Below are positions 7,698-15,173 of a stretch of 30,006 nt of DNA, in pieces; position 1 is the first letter of the stretch, and each line of letters begins with the position of its first letter. Source of the DNA: an uncultured Micrococcales bacterium (GTDB taxonomy: Bacteria; Actinomycetota; Actinomycetes; S36-B12; UBA10799); contig CALFYG010000278.1 in assembly GCA_937952095.1 (NCBI GenBank), forward strand, positions 1-30,006, in the 5' to 3' direction. The position numbers and the translations under genes are program-made. Under the pieces are notes generated by a model, which searched no databases, had not been told where the DNA came from, and saw only the letters and a list, made by a program, of their open reading frames with translations.

Positions 7698-8973
7698 CCA
7701 ACGCGGCCCCGACCGTCTCGACGAGGTCCTGGCGGGCGTGTTCGAACTGCTCGAGCACCGTGCCGTTGGCGCGCCGATACGCACGGGAGACGAGGAACAG
7801 CAACTGCCCTTGTTCGGCGACCTTGATCGTGGCGGCCAGTCCCGCAGGACCGGTAGCAGCCACGGCGACCGCCCCTCGGATCCCTGCCCGGCGGTAGCCC
7901 CACCAGCCGAGGGTCGCCCAAGCAGCCGGGAACGCGATGAGGGCGAATGCCGGTTTGAGGCTCGCGGCCGTCGCGGGAGCCACCCCGGTCAGGCTGATCA
8001 GCCGCAGGCCAGCCATCGGGATGCCGTTGACGAGTGCGCCGTAGACGGCCAGGGGCGTCATCGCGAGCACCCGCGCCGCCCGCCCGGCCATTTGGATGCC
8101 GGTCAGTGCCAGATCGGGGACTTCCGTGTCAGGCAGGCCGAGAAGTTCCACCTGTGCGGAGTAGGCGCGCACGCGCGTGGTCACGGCACGCTGCAGATCG
8201 GGATCCGCGCGGCTGATGAGTTCGGCGGTGGTGGCCAGTTCGCTGTAGCTCACCGCTGTGGTGTCCGGCCGGCCGATGAGGTAGACCGCTGCCGCCGTCT
8301 CGAACCTGCGACGCTGGTCCCAGTCCGCGTATTCAGCCACGACGTCCCCGAGGCGGTCCGCGATCACCTCGGTCAGTGCGTGGACGGCGTCATGGTTGTT
8401 CTCCGACAACGGCTCATCAGACGGAAGCCCGGGAACGAGCGAACTCATCAGCACCGGAGGGCCCACCTGCACCAGACACCGCCCCCGCAGTACGGAGATG
8501 TCGAAGTAGTGCAGGCCCATGGGCAGGATCGCGGTGTCGACCCCTCGTTCCCAGGCGCCGAGCAGGATGCGTGCCGCGCCCGTGCGCAACGGCGCCAGGC
8601 GGGGTTCGGGGACACTCTCACCCTCCGGGTAGATGGCCAGCAGATCGCCCTCCTGCAGGCCCGTGTACGCGGCATCGAACATGCTCGTGTTGTCCGCCTC
8701 GGCGCCATGGTCCTGGCGGCGGGAGACAGGGATCGCACGCACCGCGTTCATCACCTGCCGGGCGATCGGGAACTTCCAGATGATGTCGCGGGCAAGGAAG
8801 CGGGGGAACCGGCGACTGCCCGCGATCACCGTGAGGATGTCGCCGAGCCCGCCACCGTGGTTGGCCACCACCAGGACCGGCCCACGTGGTTCCGGCTCCG
8901 CTCGCCGGACCTCGACGGAGCGGAAGGACGCATCCGTGGCGATGTCCACCAGCGCGTCGATGATGCGGTTCAC
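7669..8973 (-). CDS. Glycerolipid acyltransferase, PlsC/SCT1-like
   Basis: 434 residues. The acyltransferase domain fills the N-terminal half. Its first motif is ANHGGGLGDIL, with five residues between His and Asp as in the SCT1/Gat1-like subgroup (NHPNxLLD). The glycerol-phosphate binding motif is YPEGESVPEPRLAPLRTGAARI. These enzymes transfer acyl chains to glycerol-3-phosphate or lysophosphatidate at the inner membrane. The C-terminal half has hydrophobic segments (around residues 300-390) and no motif I know. GTG start at 8973 directly abuts the stop of the upstream gene (TGAGTG), so the pair is coupled. Exact acceptor and acyl donor are not deducible. Confidence 0.85.
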   Translation of the reverse strand: MNRIIDALVDIATDASFRSVEVRRAEPEPRGPVLVVANHGGGLGDILTVIAGSRRFPRFLARDIIWKFPIARQVMNAVRAIPVSRRQDHGAEADNTSMFDAAYTGLQEGDLLAIYPEGESVPEPRLAPLRTGAARILLGAWERGVDTAILPMGLHYFDISVLRGRCLVQVGPPVLMSSLVPGLPSDEPLSENNHDAVHALTEVIADRLGDVVAEYADWDQRRRFETAAAVYLIGRPDTTAVSYSELATTAELISRADPDLQRAVTTRVRAYSAQVELLGLPDTEVPDLALTGIQMAGRAARVLAMTPLAVYGALVNGIPMAGLRLISLTGVAPATAASLKPAFALIAFPAAWATLGWWGYRRAGIRGAVAVAATGPAGLAATIKVAEQGQLLFLVSRAYRRANGTVLEQFEHARQDLVETVGAALATAQPSVTR

Positions 8974-9633
8974 TCAAGCCTCCTTGTCGGGCAGGGCGGT
9001 CACCGCCCACAGTGCCAGAGCAAGTGCGGTGAGCACGTGCCAGACGCCGTGGCCCTGGAACCAGGAGTCCGGATCGCAGATCGGCCCCCCTGTCCTGCTC
9101 AGCGAGAAGATCACCACCCCGACGGCCAGCGCCGTCAGGCCGGCGTACAGCGCCGGACCCGGTGTGCGCAGGCGTCGGCGATAGACGAGGAACTCCGCGA
9201 TCACAAGCCCCACGGCTGCGACCCCCGCCAGCGCGGGGCTGATGGCCGGGAACACCGCGATGATCGCGATGGCGATGAGTGTGAGGCTCACCAGTGCGAT
9301 CAGCCGCCGGGACCGCTGGATGCCGAGTTGGGCGAGGTCGATGGACAACGCGGCGACCAGGGCGATGGCCAGGCCGGCGTCGTGCAACAGCGGTTCGGGG
9401 CCGTAGGCGGGCCCGTGGTAGTCCATGCTGCCCAGTCCTGCGAGTACCAGTCCGGCTGCGAAGGCCCACACCTGGGCGGCGGGGATGGGCGCGGATCGAC
9501 TGTTGTGCCGGCGCAGCCACCACAGCGCGAACAGCGCGGCCACGATGTACGCCGCAGATGTGGCCAGGAGCACCGGCTGCCCCCAGGTCTCGAGGCGAGC
9601 TTCGCAATCGCCGCTGCCCGGTAGGTCTTCCAC
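8974..9633 (-). CDS. CREST-superfamily-like polytopic membrane protein (ceramidase/hydrolase type)
   Basis: 219 residues with about seven hydrophobic segments. Conserved polar residues resemble the CREST superfamily of membrane hydrolases (alkaline ceramidases, PAQR receptors): Ser and His in GLGSMDYHGPAYGP, Asp in LLHDAGLAIAL, and a late His pair in WFQGHGVWHVLTAL. These would form a metal site inside the bilayer. Substrate unknown. Coupling to a lipid acyltransferase hints at lipid turnover; that is inference. GTG 9633 has TAGCGT on the minus strand eight bases upstream. Confidence 0.7.
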   Translation of the reverse strand: MEDLPGSGDCEARLETWGQPVLLATSAAYIVAALFALWWLRRHNSRSAPIPAAQVWAFAAGLVLAGLGSMDYHGPAYGPEPLLHDAGLAIALVAALSIDLAQLGIQRSRRLIALVSLTLIAIAIIAVFPAISPALAGVAAVGLVIAEFLVYRRRLRTPGPALYAGLTALAVGVVIFSLSRTGGPICDPDSWFQGHGVWHVLTALALALWAVTALPDKEA

Positions 9634-9683
9634 GTCTGTCCACGCTAGAGCCGCTCGGCGGGTCAGCGCACACCGGGAACCGA

Positions 9684-9695
9684 TACCGTGCGGGC
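9684..9695 (+). promoter_or_regulatory. -10 element of a leaderless promoter
   Basis: TACCGT (9684-9689), then six bases, then ATG 9696. The minus-strand TAGCGT (9642-9647) serves the divergent gene starting at 9633. Confidence 0.55.
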
Positions 9696-10295
9696 ATGAC
9701 CACGATGCCGCAGCAGCCCATCGAGAGCGTGCAGGTGCCGCAGACCGTCGGACTCAGTCCGGAGGTGGCCTTCAACATCGTGGGGCAGGCGGGCCTTGCG
9801 CCGATGTTCCAGGCCCAGCAGGTGGCCGGCCGCCCGCTGCCGGGGATCGCGACCCAGTGGGGTCAGGCCCCGGCCTCCTTCGCCGGACAAGCCCCCCTCC
9901 CCGGTCAGGCCCCCACCCAGGTCATTGCGCAGAGTCCGGTCGCGGGCTCGTGGGTGCCACGCGGTTCGGTGGTCTACATGGAGTGGGCCGAGGCAGGCGC
10001 CGCGCAGCCGCAGAAGAAGTCGCCGGTGGGCTGGATCATCGCCGCGGTGATACTCGCTCTGCTGGTGCTGGCCGGGCTGTTCTGGTTCCTGACCTCCGGC
10101 GGTGATCCCGAGCCGGACACCTCGAAGTCGCCCACGCCGACCGAGACTCTCACCGAGAGTGCTAGTCCGCGACCGACACGCACTGTGACGGAGACGGCGA
10201 CAGCGACGGCGACGGCAACGGCGACCGCCACCGCCACGGCGACCGCCACCGCCACGGCGACTGAAACGGCCAGTCCGCTTCCGACGAGTCCGTAG
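9696..10295 (+). CDS. PASTA-like membrane protein with Thr-Ala repeat tail
   Basis: 199 residues. Residues ~10-95 read as a PASTA-type domain (VPQTVGLSPEVAFNIVGQAGL ending in QSPVAGSWVPRGSVVYMEW) carrying a Gln/Ala/Pro insertion in its middle. PASTA domains bind muropeptides or beta-lactams and are normally outside the cell. Here the domain precedes the only transmembrane helix (residues ~110-132, WIIAAVILALLVLAGLFWFL). No signal peptide is seen. A C-terminal tail rich in Thr/Ser/Pro/Ala ends with an almost pure Thr-Ala repeat. By the positive-inside rule (QKKSPVG before the helix) the PASTA-like part would be cytoplasmic and the tail outside, the reverse of PknB-type proteins. ATG 9696 is fixed by the domain start and the -10 hexamer. 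Confidence 0.7.
   Translation: MTTMPQQPIESVQVPQTVGLSPEVAFNIVGQAGLAPMFQAQQVAGRPLPGIATQWGQAPASFAGQAPLPGQAPTQVIAQSPVAGSWVPRGSVVYMEWAEAGAAQPQKKSPVGWIIAAVILALLVLAGLFWFLTSGGDPEPDTSKSPTPTETLTESASPRPTRTVTETATATATATATATATATATATATETASPLPTSP
10190..10262 (+). repeat. In-frame simple repeat encoding (Thr-Ala)n
   Basis: Alternating ACN and GCN codons make a Thr-Ala tail. It includes an exact 18-bp tandem duplication (GCGACCGCCACCGCCACG at 10221-10238 and 10239-10256), so length variation by slippage is likely. The repeat stays in frame in 6-bp steps. Confidence 0.85.
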
Positions 10296-10359
10296 CCGGC
10301 GCTCAGCGCGGATTCGCCCGCTGTCCCGAGTAACCTAGGAGGGCAAACGGGAGGTGTCG

Positions 10360-11172
10360 ATGATCGAGATGTCGCAACCGGTCCACTGGGTGGATGCCGC
10401 AGGTCAGCAGCAGGGACCGCAGCCGCTCGAGGCCGTGGTGCAGCAGGTTCGGGCCGGGCAGTTGCCGCAGACAGCGAACGTGTGGTGGGAGGGCGCACCC
10501 GGCTGGACACCGCTGAACCAACTCGGCCTGGACCTCGGCCTTCCGGCGGCCCCCGCGAGCGCTTCCGCGGCGTTGATGAGCGGGATGACCGATCAGGAAC
10601 TCGACGATGTCTTCATCGACCTGGTGGGTCGCAGTTGGGACATGTACAAGGAGACCGAGTACGCCACGTCCATCGACGAGGCCATGCTCGGCGGGGTGAT
10701 CACCGCGCTCGTGGACTGCGGCTTCGTGCTGATCGACCTGGAGACTGCGAACGCGTGGGCTGGCACGGCTGGCAGCCACCGGCTGCGCTTCGAGGAACCT
10801 GCTGACCATTCCAGGGTCAACGTCTCGGTGCAGCACCTGACGCCGGATCCCGCGGTAGCGAAGATGATCGGCCATCGCGCCGCGGTCGTGGTCGGTTACG
10901 GACAGCGGGTGCCGCAGTTCAGCAAGGTGGGTAACGCACTCAAGCAGGAGGTGCAGAGCGGCTTCATCGTGTCGCCCGAACCAGGCACCGTCACCTTCGA
11001 CGCCGATCTGTCCTCGGGATATGTGTACGCCCAGATCGATCTGCTCATGGAGATCGAGCGGTACGTGGACGAGCACCTCGATGTAGATCACGAGATGCTG
11101 CGCAAGCACTTGGCCAGCGTGGTCTACACCATGAAGACGTTCATCCAGGCGCGATTCGGGGAGGTGTCCTGA
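10360..11172 (+). CDS. GYF_2-domain protein of unknown function
   Basis: 270 residues. The N-terminal ~55 residues match the bacterial GYF_2 module (VHWVDAAGQQQGPQPLEAVV, then the WWEGAPGWTPLNQL end), a putative peptide- or partner-binding domain. Residues ~72-270 are a mixed alpha/beta region I cannot assign (DELDDVFIDL-like start, VNVSVQHLTPDP, a long C-terminal helix pair). No membrane segment. The start is ATG 10360 because GGAGG (10350-10354) lies five bases upstream; GTG 10354 falls inside that site. The stop overlaps the next ATG (TGATG). First gene of a three-gene coupled operon. Confidence 0.75.
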   Translation: MIEMSQPVHWVDAAGQQQGPQPLEAVVQQVRAGQLPQTANVWWEGAPGWTPLNQLGLDLGLPAAPASASAALMSGMTDQELDDVFIDLVGRSWDMYKETEYATSIDEAMLGGVITALVDCGFVLIDLETANAWAGTAGSHRLRFEEPADHSRVNVSVQHLTPDPAVAKMIGHRAAVVVGYGQRVPQFSKVGNALKQEVQSGFIVSPEPGTVTFDADLSSGYVYAQIDLLMEIERYVDEHLDVDHEMLRKHLASVVYTMKTFIQARFGEVS

Positions 11173-11702
11173 TGGGTCTGTTCAACACGATGACCAACTA
11201 CGCGCACAAGTCCGAGCTGCGCGAGTCGAAGGACGAGATCGTCTGCGGGCAACTGTTGGCCGGACTGTCGCATCTGGGATGGCGGCCCTATCGGATCGTT
11301 GCGGACTCCGACAAGCAGACGCTGGGCTTCAAGCTGCCAGGTGACGATGTGCTGTCGGCTGTCTACGTGATGGTCGACCGCAAGTCCGGCTCCGGAGCCA
11401 TCTCCCAAAGCATGGGCAGTCGCACGGTGCTCGGGTTCACCGCGGAGATGCGCAACAAGGTCACCGATCCGGACGACCTGGCCACGATGTGGCGCACGGA
11501 CTTCGCCAATCTGTTCAAGGTTCCCGTGGCCGGCGAGGTGCGCATCAACCATCAGTTGAACACCGTGAACGCCCGGACCTTCCAGTTGGTCAATCTCGAT
11601 GACTACGTGAGCGGTTCGGCGGTCAACACGGATGCTCTGGTGGCGTGGGTCGTGCAACAGGTGGACGCCCTGCGGGAGAGACTGCGACCGCTGAAGAAGT
11701 GA
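11172..11702 (+). CDS. Unknown soluble protein coupled to the GYF protein
   Basis: 176 residues with no recognised domain. It has no signal peptide and no transmembrane segment. Mixed beta strands (TLGFKLPG, SAVYVMVDRKSG, SRTVLGFTAEM) are followed by a C-terminal helix (DALVAWVVQQVDALRERL). The plan of strands then a terminal helix loosely recalls YbjN/secretion-chaperone-like folds and also the C-terminal part of the gene before it, so the pair may be distant paralogues; I could not confirm this. ATG 11172 shares its first base with the previous stop. The next gene's GTG overlaps this stop (GTGA). Confidence 0.7.
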   Translation: MGLFNTMTNYAHKSELRESKDEIVCGQLLAGLSHLGWRPYRIVADSDKQTLGFKLPGDDVLSAVYVMVDRKSGSGAISQSMGSRTVLGFTAEMRNKVTDPDDLATMWRTDFANLFKVPVAGEVRINHQLNTVNARTFQLVNLDDYVSGSAVNTDALVAWVVQQVDALRERLRPLKK

Positions 11703-12106
11703 GATCACGGCGCACTGACTGGCCTACCGCGATCGCCGATTCCTACCGGAGACTCGTGGGCGAGCCGTTGTGCGCCCCAACTGAGCTTGAGGACCTGCCG
11801 GCCGTGGTGTTGTGCCACGACGATTCCGTTGACCCGATCCTGGTCTTCGCCAACCGTGCTGCACGCGACCTGTGGGAGGCGCCGCTGGTGGGTATGCCGT
11901 CGCGTCTGACGGCACCGCCGGAGCAGCGCACCGAGCGGGCTGTCGCACTTGCCGGTACCGGCGTTGTGCGCGGCTATTCGGGGGTTCGGGTCAGTGCCAC
12001 GGGACGGTTGTTCCGGATCGAGGATGCGACGGTGTGGCCGGTGCTCGACGCGGCAGGTGAGCGGGTGGGGCAGGCAGCGACCTTCGCGCGGGCAGTCGCG
12101 TTGTGA
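11699..12106 (+). CDS. MEKHLA (PAS-like) domain protein
   Basis: 135 residues, almost entirely one MEKHLA domain (PF08670, PAS-related). The N-terminal helix has WPTAIADSYRRLVG and the core has DPILVFANRAARDLWE. An LTAPPEQRTERAVAL segment follows, and the final strands include RLFRIEDATVWPVLD. MEKHLA domains are presumed small-ligand or redox sensors; the ligand is unknown. It stands alone with no output domain, so it may act through the two coupled upstream proteins. GTG 11699 was chosen because it overlaps the previous stop (GTGA) and just precedes the domain. The frame is open further upstream but overlaps a real gene. Confidence 0.75.
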   Translation: MRSRRTDWPTAIADSYRRLVGEPLCAPTELEDLPAVVLCHDDSVDPILVFANRAARDLWEAPLVGMPSRLTAPPEQRTERAVALAGTGVVRGYSGVRVSATGRLFRIEDATVWPVLDAAGERVGQAATFARAVAL

Positions 12107-12124
12107 CGGCGGGCCCCTGCAACA

Positions 12125-12213
12125 ATCGGGGAGCCCTTGTGTGGTTGGGGAGGCTTACGCAGCCTCCGAAGGGCTCCCGGATCTCCGAAGGGCTCCCGGA
12201 TCTCCGGGGCGAG
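12125..12213. repeat. Hairpin plus 19-bp tandem repeat array
   Basis: CTCCGAAGGGCTCCCGGAT occurs twice in tandem (12164-12182, 12183-12201) with a decayed third start (CTCCGGGGCGAG, 12202-12213). The left arm ATCGGGGAGCCCTT (12125-12138) is inverted to the right arms with 13 of 14 matches. A perfect inner hairpin GGAGGCT-TACGC-AGCCTCC lies at 12149-12167. It fills the gap between the MEKHLA and SDR genes and may end transcription from the operon; there is no T-tract. Confidence 0.8.
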
Positions 12214-12219
12214 ATGTGA

Positions 12220-12231
12220 CAGGGTGACCCC
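12220..12231 (+). promoter_or_regulatory. Weak -10 element of a probable leaderless promoter
   Basis: CAGGGT (12220-12225), six bases, ATG 12232. It departs from TANNNT at the first base but keeps the spacing of the other leaderless genes. Confidence 0.35.
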
Positions 12232-13032
12232 ATGAAGGTGAACGGCGCACGCGTGCTCATCACAGGAGCCGGATCCGGCATCGGCAAACTGATGGCGCTC
12301 GAGGCGCAGCGCCGGGGTGCGCAGGTGATCGCCTGGGACCGCGACGAGGATGCGCTGGCCACCCTGGACGGCATGCAGACGGCCGTGGTCGACGTGACCG
12401 ACCGGGAGGCGGTGTACGCGCAAGCGGCAACCACCGGGGACATCGACGTTCTCATCCTCAACGCCGGGGTGATCAGCGGCCGCCGCTTCCTGGACCTGCC
12501 CGACGACGCGATCGAGCGCACGATGGACGTCAACGTGCTCGCTCTCTTCTGGTGCACCAAGGCATTCCTGCCGGGCATGGTGCGCCGCGATCGCGGGCAC
12601 ATCGTGACGATCGCCTCGCTGGTCGGAGCGACCCCGGTGCCCGGCCTCACCGACTACGTCGCGAGCAAACACGCCGCCTACGGGTTCGCCGAGACGCTGC
12701 GCACCGAACTGGCCGACGATGCCCCCGGGGTGCGCACCACCGTCGTGCTTCCGCAGCAGATCAGCACCGGGATGTTCGCCGGAGCGACGTCCCCGTGGTA
12801 CTTCCCGGAGTTGAAGCCGGACTACGCGGCGAAGGCAGTGATCGATGCGGTGGAGCGCGACCGGCAGCGGTTGTTGCTCAACCGGCCTGCGCTGCTGACC
12901 GCCTACCTGGTGAGACCGTTGCCGCCGGCAGTCTCCGATCGGATCTCCCGGTGGGCCGGGGCCTTCGACGGCATGGCGGGCTTCCAGGGCCGCTCGATCG
13001 TCAAGGACGACTCAAGAGCACCTCTCGGTTGA
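12232..13032 (+). CDS. Short-chain dehydrogenase/reductase (SDR), retinol-dehydrogenase-like
   Basis: 266 residues. A classical SDR with the cofactor motif TGAGSGIG at residues ~11-18, Asp in WDRDEDAL (favours NAD), LNAGVISG, the catalytic Ser in IVTIASLVGA and the YVASK Tyr-Lys pair. The C-terminal part (PQQISTGMF; a stretch with LLNRPALLTAYLVR) is like the membrane-associated retinol/17-beta-hydroxysteroid dehydrogenase branch. That branch oxidises or reduces hydrophobic alcohols and ketones. The substrate is unknown. Start ATG 12232 is set by the Rossmann motif and the upstream hexamer. A strong terminator follows. Confidence 0.9.
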   Translation: MKVNGARVLITGAGSGIGKLMALEAQRRGAQVIAWDRDEDALATLDGMQTAVVDVTDREAVYAQAATTGDIDVLILNAGVISGRRFLDLPDDAIERTMDVNVLALFWCTKAFLPGMVRRDRGHIVTIASLVGATPVPGLTDYVASKHAAYGFAETLRTELADDAPGVRTTVVLPQQISTGMFAGATSPWYFPELKPDYAAKAVIDAVERDRQRLLLNRPALLTAYLVRPLPPAVSDRISRWAGAFDGMAGFQGRSIVKDDSRAPLG

Positions 13033-13082
13033 CTCCAGACGCTGGTGGTGGGCTCAGCGAACGCATAGCGTGAAGGCACAAG

Positions 13083-13133
13083 CCGCGACGCCCGCCCGAT
13101 CCCCCCTCCCAGGCGGGCGTCGCGGATTTCTTT
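13083..13133 (+). terminator. Rho-independent terminator after the SDR gene
   Basis: A perfect 14-bp stem, CCGCGACGCCCGCC (13083-13096) with GGCGGGCGTCGCGG (13112-13125), is followed by ATTTCTTT. It isolates the SDR gene from the hydrolase gene that starts at 13153. Confidence 0.9.
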
Positions 13134-13152
13134 ACGAGTAACCTCGGTCTTC

Positions 13153-13773
13153 ATGGCAGTGGTGTTGTGTTTCGGCGACTCCCTCACGTACGGCTTCGAC
13201 CCTGCGACTGGTTCTCGGTTCCCTCCCGATAGTCGATGGCCCGATGTCATGGCCGGGCAGCTCGACGCCACCGTCATCACCGAGGCCCTGCCCGGACGCA
13301 CCACGGTCTTTGACAGTCCCTACGCCGACACCCGCAGCGGCCGAGCGATGCTGCCTGCGGTCCTGGAATCGCATGCGCCGGTGGACCTCGTGATCCTCAT
13401 GCTTGGGATCAATGATCTGCAGGGACCACTGGAGCTGTCCGCACGCCACTCCGCCTCGGGACTCTGGACGCTGATCGACATCGTGAACCGCAGTGCAGCC
13501 GGTCCGCAGGCCGGCAAGCCTCAGTGCCTGGTGGTCGTGCCCCCGCCGATCCATGAACCCCAAGGATTCATGGGGGTCTTCTTCGAGGGCAGGGAGGCGG
13601 AGTCGCAGCAGTTGGCGGTGCAGTACCGGGCCATCTGCGAACAGACCGGCACGCCGGTGTTCTTCGCCGGAGAGGTCGTGCAGCCGTCGCCGGTGGACGG
13701 TATCCATCTCGATCCGCAGGGGCAACGCACGCTGGGCACGGCACTGGCCGCTCGCGTGCGGGAGATGCTGTGA
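13153..13773 (+). CDS. SGNH/GDSL-family hydrolase (arylesterase-like)
   Basis: 206 residues. All four SGNH blocks are visible: GDSLTYGFDP (nucleophile Ser, residues ~8-17), the Gly of ALPGRTT, MLGINDL (Asn) and SPVDGIHLDPQGQ (Asp and His). An R-W-P-D block (DSRWPDVMAGQL) is typical of the arylesterase/acyl-CoA-thioesterase I-like subgroup. No signal peptide, so probably cytoplasmic. ATG 13153 has TAACCT (13139-13144) eight bases upstream and no ribosome site. The stop overlaps the GTG of the next gene (GTGA), so the two are co-translated. Confidence 0.92.
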   Translation: MAVVLCFGDSLTYGFDPATGSRFPPDSRWPDVMAGQLDATVITEALPGRTTVFDSPYADTRSGRAMLPAVLESHAPVDLVILMLGINDLQGPLELSARHSASGLWTLIDIVNRSAAGPQAGKPQCLVVVPPPIHEPQGFMGVFFEGREAESQQLAVQYRAICEQTGTPVFFAGEVVQPSPVDGIHLDPQGQRTLGTALAARVREML

Positions 13774-14774
13774 ACGTCGACTGCCTGCTGTTCGAGGGCA
13801 TGGACCTGATGGACTTCGGCGGGCCGTGGGAGGTCTTCCTCACGGCCAACCGCCTGTTGGAGCGCCAGGGACAACCGCGTGCGTTCGACCTCGTGGCGTT
13901 CACGCTCGACGGCCGGCCGGTACGCAGTTACGGCGGCGTCCCGGTCGGCCCGACCGGCTCTCCCCGCGACGACGGGATCCTCATCGTGCCCGGCACGATC
14001 GACATCCCAGCCGCCACCGGCGATCAGGAGTTGGTCGCGGCGATCAGTGCGGGGCAGCGCGACGTCACGGCCAGTGTGTGCACCGGGGCCTACCTGCTGG
14101 CCGAGGCCGGGATGCTGCCGGATCGTTGGACCACCCACTGGGAGGACATCGCCGGGCTCGCGCTGCCGGGTGGTACGCGCGCCCGGGTGGTCGATGCGGG
14201 GACCGTGGTGACCGGGGGCGGCATCGCATGCGGCATCGACGTGGGGTTGCACCTGGTGGCGCGGTTCGTGGATTCCGCACTGGCCCGACTGGTCGCGCGA
14301 CAGATGGACTACGCCTGGGACTTCTACGGCGATCCTGCCGGGGGAGTCCGCCCGGTGGTCGTCGAGCGATTCGTGGCTGCCCCGCCGTCGGAGGTGTACC
14401 AGTTGTGGACCACCGCGGACGGGATCGCGCAGTTCCTGGGTGCGGCCGCCCTGGTGGGTGACGGGATCGGCGGGCCCTACGAGTACCAGTTCCTCGACGA
14501 CGCGCCGGATGGGCTACGGGGCGGGGAGGGGTGCCGGATCCTGGCGCTGGAACCGGGTCGCCTGGTGGTCTTCACCTGGAACTCCCCACCCGGATTTCAG
14601 ACCCGCGGTCAGCACACCTGGGTCGTGCTCGGGCTGCACGTGAAGGGCGCGGGGACCCACGTCCGGCTCGCGCACTGGGGGCACGGCGTCGGGCCTGAGT
14701 GGGAGGCCAACCGCGAGTACTTCACCAGCGCCTGGGCGCGGGTGCTCGATGCGCTGGAGGCCTACTGCGCCTGA
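13770..14774 (+). CDS. DJ-1/PfpI domain fused to an SRPBCC (AHSA1-like) domain
   Basis: 334 residues in two parts. Residues 1-~187 are a DJ-1/PfpI domain of the isonitrile-hydratase/AraC-amidase type (LLFEGMDLMDFGGPWEVF; nucleophile cysteine in ASVCTGAYLLAEAG; TTHWEDIAGL). Residues ~193-334 are a Bet-v1-like SRPBCC domain of the AHSA1 type (VVERFVAAPPSEVYQLWTT; GGPYEYQF; the final WEANREYFTSAWARVL helix), a hydrophobic-ligand cavity. The join is short and in frame with no sign of error. The fusion suggests that the SRPBCC cavity presents or sequesters the substrate of the cysteine enzyme. GTG start overlaps the previous stop. The 3' end overlaps the convergent gene by 13 bases. Confidence 0.88.
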   Translation: MNVDCLLFEGMDLMDFGGPWEVFLTANRLLERQGQPRAFDLVAFTLDGRPVRSYGGVPVGPTGSPRDDGILIVPGTIDIPAATGDQELVAAISAGQRDVTASVCTGAYLLAEAGMLPDRWTTHWEDIAGLALPGGTRARVVDAGTVVTGGGIACGIDVGLHLVARFVDSALARLVARQMDYAWDFYGDPAGGVRPVVVERFVAAPPSEVYQLWTTADGIAQFLGAAALVGDGIGGPYEYQFLDDAPDGLRGGEGCRILALEPGRLVVFTWNSPPGFQTRGQHTWVVLGLHVKGAGTHVRLAHWGHGVGPEWEANREYFTSAWARVLDALEAYCA

Positions 14775-15151
14775 AGGCTGATCTGGATGCCCACCTGCTC
14801 GGGCGCCTTGCCGAACACCCCGGCGATCTTGCCGCGCAGCCCGAAGAGCGTGGCCATGAGACCGTACTTCGCGTTGACCCGGTCGCGCACCTCATTGGTG
14901 CCCGCAGCGTCGAGCAGCACGGCATCGGCATCAACGGCCTCCCCGGTGACGGTGCCGCGCATGTCACACGGGGCAACCTGCGCGCGCGAGGAGTTGCGCA
15001 GGCGCTTGGCCTTGCCGGAGTCCGCCTCCGTGATGACGTAGAGGTGGTCGCCCTCGCGGGTCACCCACACCGGGGTCGCCACCCGGGTCCCGTCCTTCTT
15101 GTACGTGGCCAGGGAGATGTACTTGCCTGCGGCGAGGTCGTCGATGTTCAC
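14762..15151 (-). CDS. PPOX-class (F420- or flavin-dependent) oxidoreductase
   Basis: 129 residues with a split-beta-barrel fold of the pyridoxamine-oxidase-like family. The N-terminus (NIDDLAAGKYISLATYKKDG) is followed by TRVATPVWVTREGDHLYVIT and AKRLRNSSRAQVAPCD, a pattern close to the Rv2061-type PPOX F420-dependent group. Such proteins reduce substrates with F420H2 or flavin. Cofactor choice cannot be decided here. GTG 15151 is preferred because TACGAT lies exactly six bases upstream on the minus strand. The frame extends to 15214, but that would run through the promoter and into the neighbouring VOC gene. Confidence 0.87.
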   Translation of the reverse strand: MNIDDLAAGKYISLATYKKDGTRVATPVWVTREGDHLYVITEADSGKAKRLRNSSRAQVAPCDMRGTVTGEAVDADAVLLDAAGTNEVRDRVNAKYGLMATLFGLRGKIAGVFGKAPEQVGIQISLQAQ

Positions 15152-15157
15152 TGTTCG

Positions 15158-15167
15158 ATCGTACGGT
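15158..15167. promoter_or_regulatory. Overlapping divergent -10 elements (PPOX and VOC genes)
   Basis: Minus-strand TACGAT (15158-15163) is six bases from GTG 15151. Plus-strand TACGGT (15162-15167) is six bases from ATG 15174. The two hexamers share the TA at 15162-15163, and only 22 bases separate the start codons. Both mRNAs are predicted leaderless. Confidence 0.6.
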
Positions 15168-15173
15168 GGACCG

